Origin: Aplidium turbinatum
Lineage: Eukaryota > Chordata > Ascidiacea > Aplousobranchia > Polyclinidae
DNA: 64,000 nucleotides
NCBI GenBank assembly: GCA_918807975.1
Contig: OU964919.1
Span: 29,395,824 to 29,459,823, forward strand
Direction of reading: 5' to 3'
The notes beneath the pieces are model-generated. The model saw only the letters and a program-made list of their open reading frames with translations, searched no databases and was not told the origin of the DNA. The position numbers and the translations under genes were made by a program. Shown here in pieces: positions 11,035 through 22,665 of the stretch (positions are counted from its first letter, which is position 1; every line of letters begins with the position of its first letter).

Positions 11035-11384
11035 TTATTATTACTATCAGGTTTAGATCAAATAGGTTGAGTTTATTTTTATCAAACAACATCTCAATTC
11101 AATTGAAATTGCAGTTTTTTTAACCTCTTGTAGGGCTACAATTTTGATAATTTTTTATTTGTCCTAATCTGGCTATAGCCATTTGCAGTGCAACAGTAGT
11201 ATCTCACAAACATTTACCCTTAATTTATTTATGGTTGAGGTAATGCCTGCAAATTGCTGTTTATGTGACAGTGTTGTGACAAAGACGTGTGCTATCTTTT
11301 CGCGCTTTCAAACAAAACAAGAAGCTGAGAAGAAAATAGTCAAAGTTTTCTTCAAGTGTTCGAAAGTGGGATGGGCCATAGAAA

Positions 11385-11768
11385 ACTAGTCGTCTATGTT
11401 CTCTTCACATGAAGTTTAAAATTACGCGAGGCAAAGACGCATCATATGACGCATGAAGAAATCATTCTTACTTACTCAACGTCTTTTCTTGATGCGTCAT
11501 ATGATGCGTCTTTGCCTCGCGCAATTTAAACGCCATGTGATGTGCCTTTCTCCTTTGCTCTGCCGTTTCATTTTATGCATTTCGTTTTTCAATTCAGTGT
11601 TTAGATCAGTTATTCATTTTCATTGTAGATATGATAAGCAGTTAGTTTTTTGTTACTTGATAAGGGCTAACGTGTGTATGGCCGCAAATGTTTGTAGCTT
11701 ATAGTTTATGTTCAATTTTAATGGATTATGTTAAATGCCGTGTGGTTGCTTGGTTGTATATGTCTGTG
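11385..11768. repeat. Half of a palindromic repeat shared with 28882-29267
   Basis: Positions 11460-11768 closely match 28965-29267 (CTTTTCTTGATGCGTCATAT through GGTTGTATATGTCTGTG). Just upstream, 11395-11452 is an inverted copy of 11487-11560 (GACGCATCATATGACGCAT), giving a hairpin. The far left terminus seen in the 28882 copy (CACAGACATATACAACC) is absent here, so this copy is incomplete. Confidence 0.65.
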
Positions 11769-11846
11769 GACTTTTTATTGGGTAGCCTAACTGGATTCGG
11801 AAATAAGACGGAGAAAGGAAACAAATTACATATATATATTTTTTAA

Positions 11847-12693
11847 CCCTTTGAAGGTTGGGGGGGGCTGTCAATTCAACTTTTTTGTATCAACAGTTGT
11901 ATCTCTAAAACCACTGAGGCTGCGACTATGAGATTCTTGACTTTTCCTAACTTTTATTCACCTCTATTGAGCTGAAATTTTGAGCAAATAAAGGTTATAA
12001 ATTGAGAGATATAAGGCATTTCTCAGCACATCCTCTGAAATATTTCATATTCTATTGTTCAAAATTTTCCCACCAGCTGGATGAAAGCAATTAATTTGGC
12101 CCATGTCTCGTTAATCAAATGATTTAAATTGAGATTATGTAAAAAAAATTTAATCACAACATTGCAATGCATGTTTTTCATTACCGTATTTTACGGACCA
12201 TAAGGCGCACTTTAAATCCTTTTTTTTCCTCATAAATTGATCGTGCGCCTTATGGTCCGGTGCGCCTAATGTATGGATCAAGTGCGGTAGTGCTGTAAAC
12301 CAATACCGATACTTCTATTATATATAGTCCGGTGCGCCTTATGGTCCGGTGCGCCTTATGTATGAACAAAAAACTGATCAAAGCAATTTATTGACAGTGC
12401 GCCTTATAGTCGGGTGCGCCTTATGGTCCGTAAAATACGGTACTCTATCAAAAAATACCAAATAATTCAAACGTCATAAGTCACATCAACATTTCAACGT
12501 ATATAAGCAGTTCTAAAATTTACATAGTTTTAATTTTCGGATATGCTCTGCGTGAATAGTTTTACAAAGTGAATCCCAAATTTTGAAACCGTGCCTTAAA
12601 AAATAACAGAGATATCACTCCCAAAGCATAAGAAGAATCGACAGCCCCCCCCCCCAAACTGAGCAAGACTCCAGGAGCCCAACCGCCTAAGGG
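11847..12693. mobile_element. piggyBac-like MITE (TTAA target)
   Basis: TTAA at 11843-11846 is followed by CCCTTTGAAGGTTGGGGGGG, and the right side ends CCGCCTAAGGG before TTAA at 12694-12697. A CTGTC(A/G)ATTC motif is inverted on both sides next to long G/C runs. A TTAA target with a CCCTTTG-type start is typical of piggyBac. No transposase is present. It is split by the TA-MITE at 12184-12440, so it is the older insertion. Confidence 0.65.
12184..12440. mobile_element. TA-target MITE (CCGTATTTTACGG family), copy 1
   Basis: It begins CCGTATTTTACGGACCATAA and ends in the inverted sequence GGTCCGTAAAATACGG, with TA on both sides. Internally the word GTGCGCCTTATGGTCCG recurs several times in both orientations. 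TA duplication points to Tc1/mariner-type mobilisation. A second copy lies at 26680-26948. Similar sequences are widespread in animal genomes. Confidence 0.75.
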
Positions 12694-13374
12694 TTAAATG
12701 CTCCGCCGTCCACAAAACGCCTGCAAGTCACGTGCGTCGTGCATGCCAATCCGTTTCTGCATGTGATTAACAGAGGTCCCTTACGTGTGTATGCGCACGT
12801 GTGTTGTTTTTAGAGAACAAAGGCAAGAAAATGATTGAACTTGAGAACTTGTTAAAATGATGACTTTGTATTAGCTTGTTTTTCATGCCATTGTAAGCGA
12901 AAAACTGAGCCGGTTTCCCGCACTTCAAGTTTTACTACCCTGGAAAGTCAGCCATTTTGTTTTTATGACATCATATTGCGTGAATAAATGACGGTCTGTT
13001 GATATTTTGTATTGCGGTTTATGCGACTTGAGCATGAAATAAGTTTGGTATGCATAGAACGTAGTTTGAACTGACACACGTTAAGTAGTACATAAGTCTC
13101 AGTCTAGTTAGTCGTCCCTCTTCTTGAAGTTGAAAATCTTAAAGGGGGTTGTCATGCCGACTAGACATCCCCCCTAGTTGTGCTCCTGGTGTTGCAAGCA
13201 CAGTAGTGCTTTTTCACCTTACATGATAAATTACATAATAAATACAGTGAAAAAACGAAATAAAACACGTGCTAACAAAGGAGAGAAACAAATACAGTAA
13301 TAACTGATATAAAAAAGCATTAAAGAATATTGACTGTTTACATACCTCTTCAAAAATAATAACAATGGTATAGC
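12694..13374. other. Non-coding interval
   Basis: No coding frame or paired repeat ends were recognised. It is somewhat less AT-rich near 12700-12800, with scattered CG dinucleotides. Confidence 0.35.
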
Positions 13375-13650
13375 TTACTGCATTATACCAAATAGTACAG
13401 ACACGACTGTTGCAATATCTTGTAGAAAATGAGCACTGCCACCAACAATCACACCTGTTAATGGATGTGTGGCTTCTGTCAACTCAGGAACAGACTTAGG
13501 CTTTTTCTTTTTTCCAGAGGTTTGCTCAGTACATGAAGACAATGCAGCAAACATTGATGAAAGCTCATCTGCTTTCTTCTTTGCATTTCCTGTTGTTTCT
13601 GCCAATGATTGCATATTGATGGTAGTGACACAATGAACCACCATTGGCTC
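13375..13650 (-). CDS. Possible host exon, unrecognised protein
   Basis: The minus frame encodes EPMVVHCVTTINMQSLAETT, AKKKADELSSMFAALSS, SGKKKKPKSVPELTEATHPL and GVIVGGSAHFLQDIATVVS, ending FGIMQ and a TAA that overlaps a possible donor (CA/GTAAGC). Upstream is a weak acceptor (CATAAAAG). The composition is that of a real protein rather than translated AT-rich DNA: a short alpha-helix, a Lys patch, then a hydrophobic stretch. No domain is recognised. It is on the same strand as the exons at 6777-8204, about 5 kb upstream, and could belong to the same gene; no intervening exon was found. Confidence 0.4.
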   Translation of the reverse strand, partial: EPMVVHCVTTINMQSLAETTGNAKKKADELSSMFAALSSCTEQTSGKKKKPKSVPELTEATHPLTGVIVGGSAHFLQDIATVVSVLFGIMQ

Positions 13651-13659
13651 TACTTTTAT

Positions 13660-14110
13660 GCAACAGAAAGTAATACAGTACCGTATTATGTATAGTTTTT
13701 ATAAAAAGTGAGACAGATGATTGCAAGTACAATAGTCTTATATATATTATACTGTCCCGAGGTAATATGTAACATTAGCCTACTAGATTTTCAATATTAA
13801 ATTTTGAAACAACTGAGCACTGAATTGTCAAACTGATTATATCTAAGTGGTGGAGGTAACAATAGGTGAATGTCAATGAATAAAATTAATGTCAATAGGT
13901 GGAAAAACAACAAAATGGTTGGTGTCAATCAGATCTTCACCACTCAGATAGAAATTGCACATGCTTACCGAACCAAATTGGGCTTAACAAGCGGGTGGGC
14001 CTGTCAACTGAGGGCTTTGCTTAATTAGTCAACTTGGCTTAAAACCACAAATTTATTTTGTGGTCAGCCATAAAAGGCACTTAGACTTGAGTTAGGCTAC
14101 ATAGGCTACT
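13660..14110. other. Non-coding interval
   Basis: AT-rich, with no coding frame or repeat ends recognised before the foldback terminus at 14111. Confidence 0.35.
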
Positions 14111-14640
14111 TGGGTCTGCTACTATTCGGTGAGTCTGATTCGGTGAGTCCGATTCGGTGAGAGCCCTATTCGGTGATTTTTTTGAATTTTTTTTTGAAAA
14201 TTATCGGGTACCGTACCTAATTAAAACCCCTAACCCTAACCTAAAACCCCAGAAAACCCCAAACCCCCCAAAAAAACCAACCTCCCCAAAAAAACCCAAA
14301 AACCCAAACCCCCAAAAAACCCCATCTCCCAACCCCCAAAAAAACCCATCCCGAACCCCCAAAAAACCCCATCCCCCAACCCCCAAAAAACCCCATCCCC
14401 AACCCCCAAAAAACCCCAAACCTCATCCACCAAAAAACCCAACCCCCCAAAAAACCCCATCCCCCAACTCCCAAAAAACCCCATCCCCAACCCCCAAAAA
14501 AACCCATTCCCAACACCCAACCCCCAAAAAAACCCATCCCTCAACCCCCAAAAAACCCCACCCCCCAAAAACCCCCGTCTCCCAAAAAACCTCATCCCCC
14601 AACCCAAAAAAAACCCCATTCCCCAAAAAACCCATGGTAT
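14111..14640. mobile_element. TU-like foldback terminus, copy ii, with expanded satellite
   Basis: The end TGGGTCTGCTACTATTCGGT leads into TTCGGTGAG units, the ATTATCGGGTACCGTA motif, a short CCTAACCCTAACC telomere-like patch, and then a ~410-bp C/A satellite. The opposite arm is missing; sequence after 14640 is unrelated. It is the same GTGAG subtype as copy i. Confidence 0.65.
14221..14635. repeat. CCCCAAAAAACCC-type minisatellite
   Basis: Irregular C/A-only repeat with units of about 16-30 bp such as CCCCCAACCCCCAAAAAACC. Strong strand asymmetry creates long open frames in both directions (Pro/Lys-rich forward, Gly/Phe-rich reverse) that are artefacts of the repeat. It may have grown from the telomere-like patch immediately before it. 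Confidence 0.85.
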
Positions 14641-15007
14641 GATCTAATTTTGACATTTTGTAACCAACCTTGCCATCAAAATTACTCGGAAATCAAAGCC
14701 AGACATTGTGACGTAAGACTTGAACTAAGTTGCGCGTGATTGAGGGTCTGCTACTATTCGGCTAGTCCGATTGGGCTAGTCCAATTCGGCTATTTCCCTT
14801 TTCGGCTACAGCCCGATTCGGCTAGTCCGATTTGGCTAGTCCGATTGGGCTAGTTCCCTATTTGGCTACAGTCTTTATCAGTTAGTTCCCTATTCGGCAA
14901 TTTTTTGAAAATTAAACGATAATCCTTCTGTAATCCAACAAAATCCTTCTGTAAATCCAATGACGCCTTCTGTTTATTTAGAGAATTTGTATTTTATTCC
15001 ACAATAT

Positions 15008-15350
15008 ATTTTCTTTTATATTTGAAATAATCGAAGCTTTAGATGAGTGGGGTTTACACCTAACCACTGAGATCTTAAATCATATTTATGACACCGGAAA
15101 CATCTCTAGTGATATGGTACGTTCCATATTCATAACTTTACCAAAGAAAACCGGAGCAACAGAATGCTCACTCCACAGAACAATTAGCCTTGTGAATCAT
15201 TTAACAAAGATCTTACTCCGAATCATGATGATAAGATTTGAGACCAAAACTAAAATCGGAAATTTCAACAGCACAGTTTGGAATTGTTCAAAACAAATGG
15301 ACCACAAAAGGAATTTTTACATTAAAAATGATAACAGAGTATGTCCGATT
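15008..15350 (+). pseudogene. LINE reverse-transcriptase slice
   Basis: Plus-strand frames read EWGLHLTTEILNHIYDTGNI, MVRSIFITLPKKTGATECSL, HRTISLVNHLTKILLRIMMI and, in the next frame, KLKSEISTAQFGIVQN. These match in order the N-terminal RT motifs of non-LTR pol (SIF..LPKK.GATEC..HRTISL, then EQFGF...KGT). Only about 110 residues survive, with a frameshift, and neither the LINE 3' end nor other domains are present. Near-identical ~40-bp sequences containing TTTAGAGAATTTTGTATTTT flank it (14968-15007 and 15351-15392). Confidence 0.7.
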
Positions 15351-15446
15351 CTTCTGTGTATTTAGAGAATTTTGTATTTTATTCTACAATATCGTTTCTT
15401 ATGCATTCTTGCATTTTATCCAGTGTTTACCTTTGAGTGCCTTCCC

Positions 15447-16361
15447 AGACAGCAAAATCCGTCATTTTTAAAAATGACGAATTGCGTTGTCTGGGTTAGT
15501 TAAAAATATGTTTTTTACATCAAAACAACATTTTTCATTATTAACAATAGAGGTTAATGAGATATATAAATAGAAGTGTTTTGTTAGTTGTTCGAGTGTG
15601 TTATTGTTCAAAATACATGTAAAAACTTACATACGAGTTATTAATTACGGAGATAGCATAAATTTGATGCTCTAAAACAAAGTCATATATTATCATAATA
15701 GTATGTATAGTCAAACTGGCAAATGAGGGGACAACAGTTTTTTATGATAATACGCGGTCGCGGTCCATCAATTTAGAGTACTAACCGGCGGTAAGTATTA
15801 ACCGGCGATTCAATTCGATAATATCAAACCTCCATCTTTACACTCTGACTACAGAAAAAAATTAGGCCTATATTACGTGAAAGTTACGAGTAATTAAGCA
15901 TTGATTTCAACGACCTAATTTTTGGGATAAAATCAACTTTACAACCAGTATTGCGAACTTTGATCTTCCGCTTTGCAAGGCAACTTGATAGTTACTTTGC
16001 GCTTTAGTCCAACGTAGAGTGGTTTCACTTTAACCTGAATAAAAAAATGTCTACTTTCTGGCTTTCTTTCCAAATCAAAATCATTACCGTAATCAACGCA
16101 TTCGAAAAGGTTTTCCAGAATTTCGTTATTGTGTGGTGACATGCATTTCTGGAGTAAACAACTTTCCACTTTTTTCTCCGCTATTCTCTTTTAAATACCA
16201 GCGCGCGTAATTAGGAGTGATAATTACGCAATTCATTATGACGCAACGAAAGGCTTTAATTTATCGCATGGCTCACCCAGACAGTAAGATCCGCTATTTT
16301 TACATTGATTTAACGTCTGCAGACGTTGAATCTTTGTAAAAATGACGGATTTTGCCGTCTG
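15447..16361. repeat. Palindromic core bounded by CCCAGAC...GTCTGGG
   Basis: The left side CCCAGACAGCAAAATCCGTC is mirrored on the right by GACGGATTTTGCCGTCTGGG, and each side also has its own small hairpin (15447-15497 and 16276-16361). The inversion continues outward (GAGTGCCTTC on the left, GAAGGCACTC on the right), so this is the centre of the copy iii palindrome or an element seated exactly there. A minus-strand open frame (15939-16169; VKPLYVGLKRKVTIKLPCKA) has no recognised match. Confidence 0.5.
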
Positions 16362-17209
16362 GGAAGGCACTCAAAGGCAAAAGAAACGATAAATTGTGGA
16401 ATAAAATACAAAATCTCTAAATAAACAAAAGGCGTCGTTGGGTTTAGAATTTTGTAATAGTTGAGGATTCTAATATATTCTAAGTCAGTGGTTCTCAACC
16501 TTTTTGTCTTGGTGGACCCCTTTTGGTGTCTTCGAAGCGGTCACGGACCCCCAAAAATTTCAATTTGAAATGTTGGTATATCACGTTTCCTTATGGAATC
16601 ATATGTTACATAAGTTTCAATGCAACACACTTAAAAGAATTTGCTGAATTCACAACGCACTTGACGATTGATGAGATTGACGAAATTATGTTATGACTTA
16701 TGAGCTATATGTTGGCACACAGGATCAAACATCGGTAAGCTATATGCTCATTTGATGTTTTTCTATAACTTTTATCAAAAGTTAATAGAATACTTGCGAC
16801 TGTTACAAAGAATTTCTCCCTTTTTTCATTTGAAATCAATATTAACTCGTTATAATCACAGTCATTGCAAAACTGTGAGTGGTGATAGACTGCTGACTAA
16901 CGTTTGTATTTCTAAATTAATCATTGATCAACAATCTGTTGTCTTAAAAGAATTTAGTTGAACATAGCCAACATAGCCTTATTAAAAGGTTTAAGTAATT
17001 TATATCATATTTTAGTTAAGAAACCAAACCTTTGTGCAATGTCCTTTGCAATTTCAAACGACGCACCAGTGCATTGCGACTTACAGTTTAAGAATCACTG
17101 TAGGCTAATACATAAACAAAGCACAAACAATTTTTAAATTTCTTAATTTATCCGTCATGTTGAAAACTCAGAAACTTTCGCGGACCCCCGGAAATCGCTT
17201 CACGGACCC

Positions 17210-19353
17210 TAGGGTGGTCCTCAAATGTATGCAAAAATTTCAAACTTAAAAAATTGAAGTGCACACACTTCTATTTGGTTCCTTTTTATATAAAAACATT
17301 CCCCTGAAAGTTTGAAAGAATTTGATAAAGGTTTAGAGGTGCCAGATTACAGGTGAAAATTTAATAAATAGAGCAATTTACGAAACCCACCCAAGATAAA
17401 GTAACATTTGCAATTGTACTTTAAAAAGACATAACACATCATGGCAGAACGAACAATAAACATGAGAAAAATGATATGTAGGAATACTGTACTCTCATCC
17501 AACTCTGCAGTAGGAAACATGATATAATTTTCCAGTACTATGCTTTGTGCATATTAATAACTTTGCGTCATTATAACTCCAAAGTATATTACTTGAAAAC
17601 TAAGTTTAACTCGCAACAAGATTAACTGGTGCATTCTAAAGATAAATACATAATACAATTCAGTCTGTGGACTGATACACTTTCTGAAGATTTTTTTTGC
17701 TGCAAGTCGGCAGAGCATGCCAGTGCTGTTCCACAACTTGTAGAATGTATATATTGAATTTGCTCTTCATCTTTTATTAATACATTGTTAAAATTTTGCA
17801 TCAAAGCAACACCTCTTTCGGCAAAGTCATTGATTACATGGAGCCCACCAACAATGGCAACAATGGCTTTCTTATAATTGTCATCAACATTCCACGATGT
17901 GATTTCCACCTTCAGAAAGTCACACGATAAGTTGAGAATCTGGAAAAATCTCATGGTGTTTGATGTGACAAAGTGCGACTGATCTTTCGATGAAATATCA
18001 TCTGGTACTTGAGAAAGACTCTTTGAAGGTGTACTGCTTTGATGAGTTAACGCAGAAACCATGGCTTTTTTTTGAGTAACAGAAACAGCATCATCAAAAA
18101 AATGCCAGGTCCACAAGTTCTTCACTTATATACCACAAGTGCCTCGAAAATGTTTTCTTGGCTTCTTGCGATAAACCTGTATCATGTTGCTCATACTCAT
18201 TTACCCTTTTTAAGAGCTCCAGGTCATGTCGTTGTGCACATTTAGCTAAAGGTGCTGTGAACCATGATTTTACATACACCTTCAAAACAAACAGAACAAA
18301 TCGCTTTAAATCACGTTGCTCCTGACTTGACAAATCAAACTGCATTCGAAATAACCAGATTTGGAGTGCATATACAGCAGTTGCCATCCATCTGGAGCGA
18401 TGAAGAGCACCAGGATAACAGAATCGAACTCTACGTGGTGGTGTCCCGTTGAGGATTATGACCGATAATTCTAGAAATTCTTAGTAGTCGTCTCTTGGCT
18501 GATTATTGTTATGCAGATGGTGGATACAGCACTGTATGACTTCATCAGAAAAGCTGCTGTCATCTTGTTCCAATGTCACATACCCATCTTTATTCAATGT
18601 ACTCCATTTTGATTTAAATCGCTTAAAAAGGAGAATGTCTGGTCCAGATGATGGCCCAAGGCATGTCAAGAAGGCTTTTTGTAATATTATTTCCAGAATA
18701 TGGTGACGACAAGCCAGATGAAGCATGTCCATTGTCCTTGTTCAATTCTTTTGAAATTAGGACACAAGCACCAGACTTGTGACCAGTATTGCTTGCTGTT
18801 GTGTCGAAACACATCGCTTTTACATTGCTAGCAACACCCCAGTCCCTGACACATGTCACAACTGCACTTCCTGAAGATGACAGCAACTTTGGAACGCCGA
18901 GCAAGTTATTAGTAGTGATGGCAATCGCTTAATTACTGCATTCCCACTGATATCTGGAAGGAGTTTTCCATCCCAATGGACTGTGACTATCAACATGGCT
19001 ATCAATTAAGGCTATCAACATGGCAGCCAAGTAGGCTAAGTAATGGTGGTCAGTGAAATGGAACAACATCATGCTGTTAAAAAGAGATTAACCCAGTTTA
19101 AAAGAGGACATTTTCTACAATTATATTAACAGTTGGATAATTACAACTTCAGTGTGTCAAGTATGGTTTTACAGACTGTAGTTTCCCATATGTTTGCATA
19201 GGGAAAAAATCTGAATTTTTAAGGTAAATCTGGCACCTCTAAACAAAGTTCAATCTCTCTGAAATTTTTACAGGGTCCATTTTTGGTCATTTGGAGATGT
19301 TTTAGATAGTGTCACATTGCATTTTCTAAAATTCGATTTTCGGGACCACCCTA
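17210..19353. mobile_element. hAT-like TAGGG-family transposon, copy 2
   Basis: Ends TAGGGTGGTCC and GGACCACCCTA are inverted, and ACGGACCC flanks both sides (17202-17209 and 19354-19361), a perfect 8-bp TSD inside the hAT at 16486-19396. Both subterminal regions also carry AGAGGTGCCAGATT. The transposase lies on the minus strand (17622-19010). It is the only copy here that keeps most of the middle and C-terminal coding region in one orientation. Confidence 0.85.
17622..19010 (-). pseudogene. hAT-like transposase, N-terminus lost, frameshifted
   Basis: In minus-strand order: VTVHWDGKLLPDISGN; LGVPKLLSSSGSAVV; AMCFDTTASNTGHKSGACVL (catalytic aspartate motif); LHLACRHHILEIILQKAFL (a CxxH signature); GPSSGPDILLFKRFKSKW; SRWMATAVYALQIWLFRMQF; TFSRHLWYISEELVDLAFF; and INDFAERGVALMQNF. 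The D...CxxH arrangement followed by 'ERGV' helices suits an RNase H-fold transposase of the hAT-like type. Frame changes occur near 18900, 18720, 18480 and 18110, and sequence upstream of VHWDGK is missing or decayed. About two thirds of the protein is recognisable. The family is common as 'uncharacterised protein' in invertebrate genomes (recollection, not a search). Confidence 0.75.
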
Positions 19354-20302
19354 ACGGACCCCTTGGGGTCCGCGGACCCCCGGTTGAGAACCACTGTTCA
19401 AAGTTTACATGCAGACATCGACGCAGGATGCATGTCAATTTTATCTGAGCAAACATGAACAGTTCAAAAATAAATTGAGCAAACAGTTCAATTTAATAGT
19501 TCAACCATTTTTTGCTAAATTTCATTTCAATTTGTTTTTCTTGTAAATAAACAGAAGACGTCATTGGATTTACAGAAGGATTTTGTTGGATTACAGAAGG
19601 ATTACCGGTATTGTTTGATTTAAAAAAATTGCTGAATACGAACTAACCGATATAGACTGCAGCCAAATACGGAACTAACCCAATCGGACTAGCCCAATCG
19701 GGCTGTAGCCGAAAAGGATAATAGCCGAATCGGACTAGCCGAATCGGACTAGCCGAAACGGGCCATTCCGCATGATTGATGTAGTACCGATACTCCCATC
19801 GATTCTCATCAAGAAATCACCTTTATTACGCTGATTCAATGTCATCCATCGTTGAAGCAACGTAATAATTGAAAGTTTTCCTGCTTGAATGGAAGCTAAG
19901 GGATACAATATTAACATTTTCTAGATGCGCGCTAGATTGCACAGAAAATTGTATTCTTGCAATAATTGTTCGTGCTATGCAATGACGATTTGTATCGCTA
20001 GTTCCTGTGTTATTTCTGGGTCTGCTACTATTCAGCGAGTCCGATTCGACGAGTCTGATTCGGCGAGCCCGATTCGGCCAGTTCCCTATTCAGTAAGTTT
20101 TTGAAATTTTTGAAAGGAAATTATCGAGTACCGTAGCCTAATTTTAATCGGAATGGCCCGTTTCGGCGAGTCCGATTCGACGAGTCCGATTCGACTAGTC
20201 CGATTCGGCGAGTTCCCTATTCGGCGAGAGCCTTTTTCGGCGAGTGCCCTATTCGGCGAGTTTTTGAAATTTTTAAAAGGAAATTATCGGGTACCCTAGC
20301 CT

Positions 20303-21688
20303 CATAGGCGCCGACTTTTCATAAAACCTTAGGGCGAGAAAGGTGATGACGTCATAACCGTAACGCTATTTTACTCAATTAAAATAGTCTTTGATTAAGC
20401 TTAGTGTCTTGTTTATATTGACAAATAGGTCGCAAACCGAGTTTATTAGAACCGCTGCTTGAAAGGATTAGTTTTACGTATAGTCGTAAAAATGTTGATA
20501 TTGTTAGCTCATAATTGGAACTGTTGGAAAACAAGCCGATTCATTTCCTTTTCGTGCGAGTGAACAACAACGATCAAGACAGTGAAGTTATCGAAATAAA
20601 ACGCAAAAAATCATGATCTCAAGCAGAGTGGAAACCCGCTATCAGTTTTATTAACTTCGTTTCGCTAATTACTTACTTTCAAAGTGTTAACAACGGCGAA
20701 GTGTTTTCTCTTCTGTTTTTTATCAAAAGTCTTTGTAGTCTTTTATTGAATACAGTAGGGCAGTAGGATATATATTCGAGTAAAGGTCTAGATGTTCGCA
20801 AGTGATTTTCACCTCAAAAAGGCAAGTTCAACTAACACAGGACATGCTGTTGTCTCCAGCTCGGCAGTTTTCAAAATGAACGCACTAAAAATCATTGTCG
20901 ACGTAGATTACGGATTGTGAAATCGCGTCGGCCTAAGTAAAAGTTTTGAATACGTTTATTTGCAGTGATTCAAACTTAATTTTCAAATTCAATGATTTTT
21001 TGTCAATTCTAAACTTTATGCACTTGTTGAGCTATATGCAAAGCTCACGAAACAAAACAGAAAGAGCTGTTTTAAGAAATCATTTTTTTATTTTTGCGTG
21101 TAGGATATAATCGTTCTTATTATTACGTAACATTCCATGATCGTTAAAGTCGATGTCAAACCTTAGCGGCCGCATAAAACAATGTCAGGTTGGCTAGGTG
21201 ATAATAGCGGTAAGAGACGTCGTTAATGCAGGCAATATCTGCGACCAAGACCATTAAACACCTTTTCTTTTTATCGGTTTTCGATTTAATTCTCACACAT
21301 TGCGAAGAAAACAATGCGTTCTGTTGAATCATAATTGTCTCACAGCGGAAAGACCTCGTTGAAAATAGCGCGTCTAATTTAGCTGGTTTACTGAATATTG
21401 CCGTGAATAGTTACGTGACTATTCCAGCAGCGTAAGTTACTCTACCATCTGCTTTTAATTTCCATACCGTGTGAGAAAGCCATGCGATCAGCTGCTGTTT
21501 TGCGGGCAAGAGCAACGCAGGCTTTTCTTGCTTTCGGCATTCTTTAAGTCCGTTTAAATTATCTAAATCTCTTTCGCGAAGTGTTTTAACTTTAAAACAC
21601 CACTTGTAATCACCATTTTTGTTGCCCCTCAACCATAAATTTACGGGGGGCGCCGGCCCCCCGGCCCCCCCGAAAGTCGGCGCGTATG
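20303..21688. mobile_element. hAT-type element CATAGGCGCCGAC, copy 1
   Basis: CATAGGCGCCGACTTT and its inverse AAAGTCGGCGCGTATG bound 1,386 bp, flanked by CCTAGCCT on both sides (20295-20302, 21689-21696), a perfect 8-bp TSD. A second copy lies at 22666-24032. A minus-strand frame near 21411-21632 (LRERDLDNLNGLKECRKQEK) and a plus-strand frame near 20790-20920 (NALKIIVDVDYGL) are kept in both copies, but neither has a known domain, so the copies are probably non-autonomous. Confidence 0.8.
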
Positions 21689-22665
21689 CCTAGCCTAATT
21701 ACAACTGCCGTTTTTACATAGTTTTAACGTCGCTAAACGTTGAAATCGTGCAGAAAGGAATAAAAATAAAATGTTTGAACTATTAAATTAAAATTCGTCA
21801 TGTCAGTTCAGTTGTTTTTATTTTTGACCATCATATCAAAAACAATACACGTCGACATAGCAAAGGTGTAGAAAAAGGTAGAAGCGACAAAACGCGAACG
21901 TTAAAACGTGCTTGTGACCGAAGTATCATAATTATTGAGTTGAAAGAAATTTGGCACGGTCGCAACACCTTCAGAAAAATTTAAGATATGAAGGGAAAAT
22001 AAAACAAAGAAAATGTTACAAAAAAAATCATGCTTATGTGTATAAGTTAGTACTTTTGAATAGTTAAAATGATTAGTTTGGATCAACAAATGAGAACCCA
22101 TTGTAGTAACAGAATGAAAAGGCTAACCAAATGTGTGGCCCATCGTTTTAACGTCGCTAAACGTTGAAATCCTGTAGAAAAGAGAACTTTGCTGACTAGG
22201 ATACGTTGAAACTGAAAAACATTCACAGAAGCCCTACGATACGTTGCATTTTTAAGATAATGTATTCAGACGTTGAATCAATGTACAAATAAAATGTTAT
22301 GCTAAATGGGTTCTTGGAACAATTCGAAGGGCTTCTGTGAATGTTTCTCAGCTTCAACGTATCCTAGTCAGCAAAGTTCTCTTTTCTACACGATTTCAAC
22401 AGTTAGCGACGTTAAAACGATGTAAAAACGGAAATTTTTGCTGGTTGGGATAACTGGGCTACGGTACCCGATAATTTCTTTTAAATCCAAGCTGTAGGCC
22501 ACACATTTGTTGATCCAAACTAATCATTTTAACTATTCAAAAGTGCTAACTTACAGACATAAACATGATTTATTTATTTATTTTTTTGTAACATTTTCTT
22601 TGTTTTATTTTCCCTTCATATCTTAAATTTTTCTGAAGGTGTTGCGACCGTGCCAAATTTCTTTC

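Larger units (their letters stand above)
16486..19396. mobile_element. hAT element with CAGTGGTTCTCAACC ends
   Basis: TIRs CAGTGGTTCTCAACC and GGTTGAGAACCACTG are perfect inverted repeats, followed inward by GGACCCC-rich sequence on both sides. The flanks TTCTAAGT and TTCAAAGT form an 8-bp TSD with one mismatch. CAGTGGTTCTCAAC is a well-known hAT (Charlie-type) end. It lacks its own transposase; almost all of its interior is a later TAGGG-family insertion (17210-19353). Without that, this is a MITE-like copy of about 0.8 kb. Confidence 0.8.
14743..19770. mobile_element. TU-like foldback element, copy iii (GCTAG type)
   Basis: The left end AGGGTCTGCTACTATTCGGC and right end CGAAACGGGCCATTCCG are inverted, flanked by CGTGATTG and CATGATTG, a 7/8-matching 8-bp TSD. 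Both arms consist of TTCGGCTAG-type units, unlike the GTGAG and GCGAG copies elsewhere. Inner arms share AATCCTTCTGTAATCCAACA and TGACGCCTTCTGTTTATT. The element has been enlarged by a LINE fragment (15008-15350), a palindromic core (15447-16361) and a hAT (16486-19396). Confidence 0.8.

Noticed and set aside
14157-14656. Long Pro/Lys- and Gly/Phe-rich open frames on both strands
   Set aside because: They are translations of the C/A satellite; no start context or non-repeat sequence is included.
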